Of a DNA stretch of 64,000 bases, positions 61,992 to 64,000 are shown one piece after another. The position numbers were made by a program, and so were the translations under genes. The notes under the pieces were generated by a model. That model was not told the DNA's origin. It made no database searches and was given only the letters and a program-made list of their open reading frames with translations. Origin of the DNA: Lihuaxuella thermophila (GTDB lineage: Bacteria; Bacillota; Bacilli; Thermoactinomycetales; Thermoactinomycetaceae); NCBI RefSeq assembly GCF_900110165.1, contig NZ_FOCQ01000003.1, forward strand, positions 186,001-250,000. Reading direction: 5' to 3'. Numbering within the stretch: position 1 is the stretch's first letter; each line of letters opens with the position of its first letter.

Positions 61992-63854
61992 TTACGCCTC
62001 CACAGCGACGCGACGCCGGTCTTTCTGCCGGATATAGAGAGCCAGTTCTTCGGTCATCTTCCAGAAGGAAAACGGAGTAATCAGATAGATGCCCCGGAAT
62101 TTTTCCATGGCCACATCCAGCAATTCCTTGGCAATCTCTACGCCTTCCCTTCTCCCCGCTTCCCGGTCCTCCTGAACGGCTTCCATCCGCTTCAGCACAT
62201 GTTCCGGAATCTTAATCCCCGGCACTTCGTTATGCAGAAACAACGCATTGCGGTATCCGGTCAGCGGCATGATACCGATGAAAACAGGGATGCCCACATG
62301 TTTGGTCGCTTCGTAAACATTCAGGATTCCTTGTTCATCATACACAGGCTGGGTCATCACAAAGTCGGCTCCGGCTGCCACCTTTTTCTCCAGCCTTCGC
62401 ACCGCTGCTTCCAGCTGCCTTACATGAGGGTTAAAGGCGGTTCCCACCACAAAGCGGGCTTTTTGTTTTAATCTTTTTCCGGAAAAGGAAATACCGTCAT
62501 TCAACTGTTTCACCATGCGAATCAATTCAAAGGAAGTGACATCATAAATGGAGCTGGCTCCCGGCAAGTCGCCCATTCGGGTGGGGTCCCCGGTAATCAC
62601 GAGAATTTGGTCGATTCCCAGCGCATGGAGCCCCATCAGATGGGATTGTTGGCCGAGCAAGTTGCGGTCACGGCAAGCCACATGCACCAGCGGGTCGATG
62701 CCGAATTGTGATTTCAAGATGGCTCCCAAAGCGAGATTGCTCATACGGGCGGTGGCCAGGGAGTTGTCCGCCATCGTGATCGTGTCGACACCGGCTTCCT
62801 GCAAGCGCTGGGCTCCGGTTAAAAAGCCGCTGATCTCCAAATCCTTCGGCGTATCGAATTCACAGATAATGGTGCGTTCATTTTTCACCTTTTCGACCAC
62901 TGTCGGTCGGGTCCGGACAATCTCTACCGGTTCCGTGGTTACCGCTTCGATTCGGCAAAGTTCAGGATTCACTCGTTTGACAGGTTTTTTTCCGGAAAGA
63001 GCGGCCGCTACCCGGCGAATATGCTCCGGAGTCGTCCCGCAGCATCCCCCGAGAAGGCGAACCCCCTGCTCCACTAATAAGTCTGCCGTTTCCTCAAAAT
63101 AGCCGGGGATCGATTTGTATTTCAGCTCCCCGTCACTCATTCCCAATCTGCCAGCGTTGGGGAAGGCGGACAGAATGAGGTTTTCCGGAACCACTGTCTT
63201 CTCCAGGCTTCGCAAAATCTCGACCGGGCCGAGCCGGCAATTGATCCCCACTCCGTCAGCGCCATGCTCCGCCAGCAAGCGGAAAGCTTCAGTTAAGGAA
63301 TACGCATCCCGTGTGCGTCCCACTTCGATGGTGGACAACTGGGCAATGAGCGGAACCCGGGTCAACGGGCGGATGGCCTTCACAGCGATCAGGAGCTCTT
63401 TTACATCCAAAAAAGTTTCCAGAATGATGGCATCCACTCCTGCATGCAAGAGAGCCGTGGCTTGTTCTTCATACATATCCCGATACTCTTCTTCATCAAA
63501 AGCCGCAACCCGGCCGGCGCAGATCGAACCGATGGAGCCGGCCACATAAGCATCCTCCCCCACGGATTCGCGCGCCACCTTCACCGCTTCCCGGTTGATG
63601 CGGATCACTTTGCTCTCCAGTCCGTACCGGGCCAGCCGCTCCCGGTTGGCTCCGTAGGTATTGGTTTCAATCAGGCGGGCTCCCGCTTCGTAATACGCCC
63701 GGTGGACTTCAGCGATCAAGGAGGGACTCGTCAGTACTAACTCTTCGTTGCAATGGCCGATCGAGACTCCCTGTTGAAATAAATAAGTGGCCATCGCTCC
63801 GTCCCCCACGATCAGGGACTCTGCCAGATACTCTTTTAACGGTTTTTTGCTCAA
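61992..63854 (-). CDS. Homocysteine S-methyltransferase / methylenetetrahydrofolate reductase fusion (YitJ-like)
   Basis: 620 residues, the B. subtilis YitJ-type fusion. The N-terminal domain (about 1-290) is a homocysteine methyltransferase with zinc ligands in GINCRLG-like VGINCRLGP and LGGCCGTTPEHI. The C-terminal domain (about 320-610) is an FAD-dependent methylene-THF reductase (CEFDTPKD, HVACRDRN, VMTQPVYD). The TTG start is behind GGAGGAG and 12 bp after the metH stop, so the two genes supply and use methyl-THF in one operon. Confidence 0.93.
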   Translation of the reverse strand: MSKKPLKEYLAESLIVGDGAMATYLFQQGVSIGHCNEELVLTSPSLIAEVHRAYYEAGARLIETNTYGANRERLARYGLESKVIRINREAVKVARESVGEDAYVAGSIGSICAGRVAAFDEEEYRDMYEEQATALLHAGVDAIILETFLDVKELLIAVKAIRPLTRVPLIAQLSTIEVGRTRDAYSLTEAFRLLAEHGADGVGINCRLGPVEILRSLEKTVVPENLILSAFPNAGRLGMSDGELKYKSIPGYFEETADLLVEQGVRLLGGCCGTTPEHIRRVAAALSGKKPVKRVNPELCRIEAVTTEPVEIVRTRPTVVEKVKNERTIICEFDTPKDLEISGFLTGAQRLQEAGVDTITMADNSLATARMSNLALGAILKSQFGIDPLVHVACRDRNLLGQQSHLMGLHALGIDQILVITGDPTRMGDLPGASSIYDVTSFELIRMVKQLNDGISFSGKRLKQKARFVVGTAFNPHVRQLEAAVRRLEKKVAAGADFVMTQPVYDEQGILNVYEATKHVGIPVFIGIMPLTGYRNALFLHNEVPGIKIPEHVLKRMEAVQEDREAGRREGVEIAKELLDVAMEKFRGIYLITPFSFWKMTEELALYIRQKDRRRVAVEA

Positions 63855-63866
63855 CTCGACTCCTCC

Positions 63867-64000
63867 TTACACCGCATTGAAATAACGCGCCTGGGGATGT
63901 GAAAATACCATGGCCGAAACAGAAGCTTCAGGCTCCATCATACATCCCTCGGTAAGATGGATGCCGATCGTTTCAGGCTGGATCAAACGGAACAGCTTTT
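63867..64000 (-). CDS. metH: Cobalamin-dependent methionine synthase, C-terminal end (partial)
   Basis: The last 44 residues of a protein that continues beyond the right edge. The pattern IGIHLTEGCMMEPEASVSAMVFSHPQARYFNAV (given in parts: IGIHLTEG, EPEASVS, FSHPQARYFN) matches the end of the MetH activation domain that binds SAM. It lies directly upstream of the methylene-THF reductase fusion. Confidence 0.85.
   Translation of the reverse strand, partial: KLFRLIQPETIGIHLTEGCMMEPEASVSAMVFSHPQARYFNAV

Overview
The window looks like a chromosomal segment of an endospore-forming Bacillales bacterium. Strong Shine-Dalgarno sequences, frequent GTG/TTG starts, Bacillus-type operators (FadR-like, BirA-like), spo0M, a YheC/YheD-family gene and Bacillus-style gene clusters (fadNAE, alaRT) support this. 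Moderate GC and the gene mix make Thermoactinomycetaceae a reasonable guess, but this is inference. No rRNA, tRNA, CRISPR array, prophage or transposase gene was recognised.

Layout. 0-6.4 kb: amino-acid ABC uptake (glnQ-glnH, minus strand), divergent proline catabolism (P5C dehydrogenase and proline dehydrogenase), and an AlaR/AlaT-like regulator-transaminase pair. 6.5-10.9 kb: a DUF2935 protein, a YheC/D ATP-grasp protein, a PhyH dioxygenase divergent from an AraC regulator, and a small membrane protein. 11.0-13.1 kb: a duplicated cassette of very small Cys-, Pro- and Arg-rich proteins with a divergent small basic gene that is intact in one unit and broken in the other. This is the least explained part of the window. 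13.3-20.9 kb: DUF1360 and YkvA proteins, the fadN-fadA-fadE beta-oxidation operon under a FadR-like palindrome, and an SPL-type radical SAM protein. 21.0-21.8 kb: a non-coding composite repeat whose second copy lies inverted at 61.3-61.8 kb.

21.8-31.2 kb: a glycerophosphodiesterase; a five-gene operon with two ABC transporters around a PadR regulator and a near-perfect operator at its head; and a two-component system whose kinase has a duplicated sensor module. 31.3-39.0 kb: spo0M and a biotin operon bioA-D-B-F-H-C with a BirA-type operator. A second bioC-like gene follows it with its own promoter and palindrome. 39.1-45.5 kb: pyruvate carboxylase, an acidic ribbon-helix-helix protein and an M32 carboxypeptidase.

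45.7-50.9 kb: a LevR-like sigma-54 activator, a -24/-12 promoter, an orphan PTS EIIB, then HPr and enzyme I, which may form a local sigma-54/PTS circuit. 51.0-57.6 kb: speD with a structured leader, DinB, beta-lysine acetyltransferase, a minimal L,D-transpeptidase whose ribosome-binding site lies inside a terminator-like hairpin, a phosphomutase-superfamily enzyme, ispH, a Pro/His/Tyr-rich coat-like protein and several sub-60-residue genes. 57.9-64 kb: a second two-component system, a YlmA-type ABC ATPase, the inverted repeat copy, and one-carbon/methionine genes (YitJ-type fusion and the end of metH).
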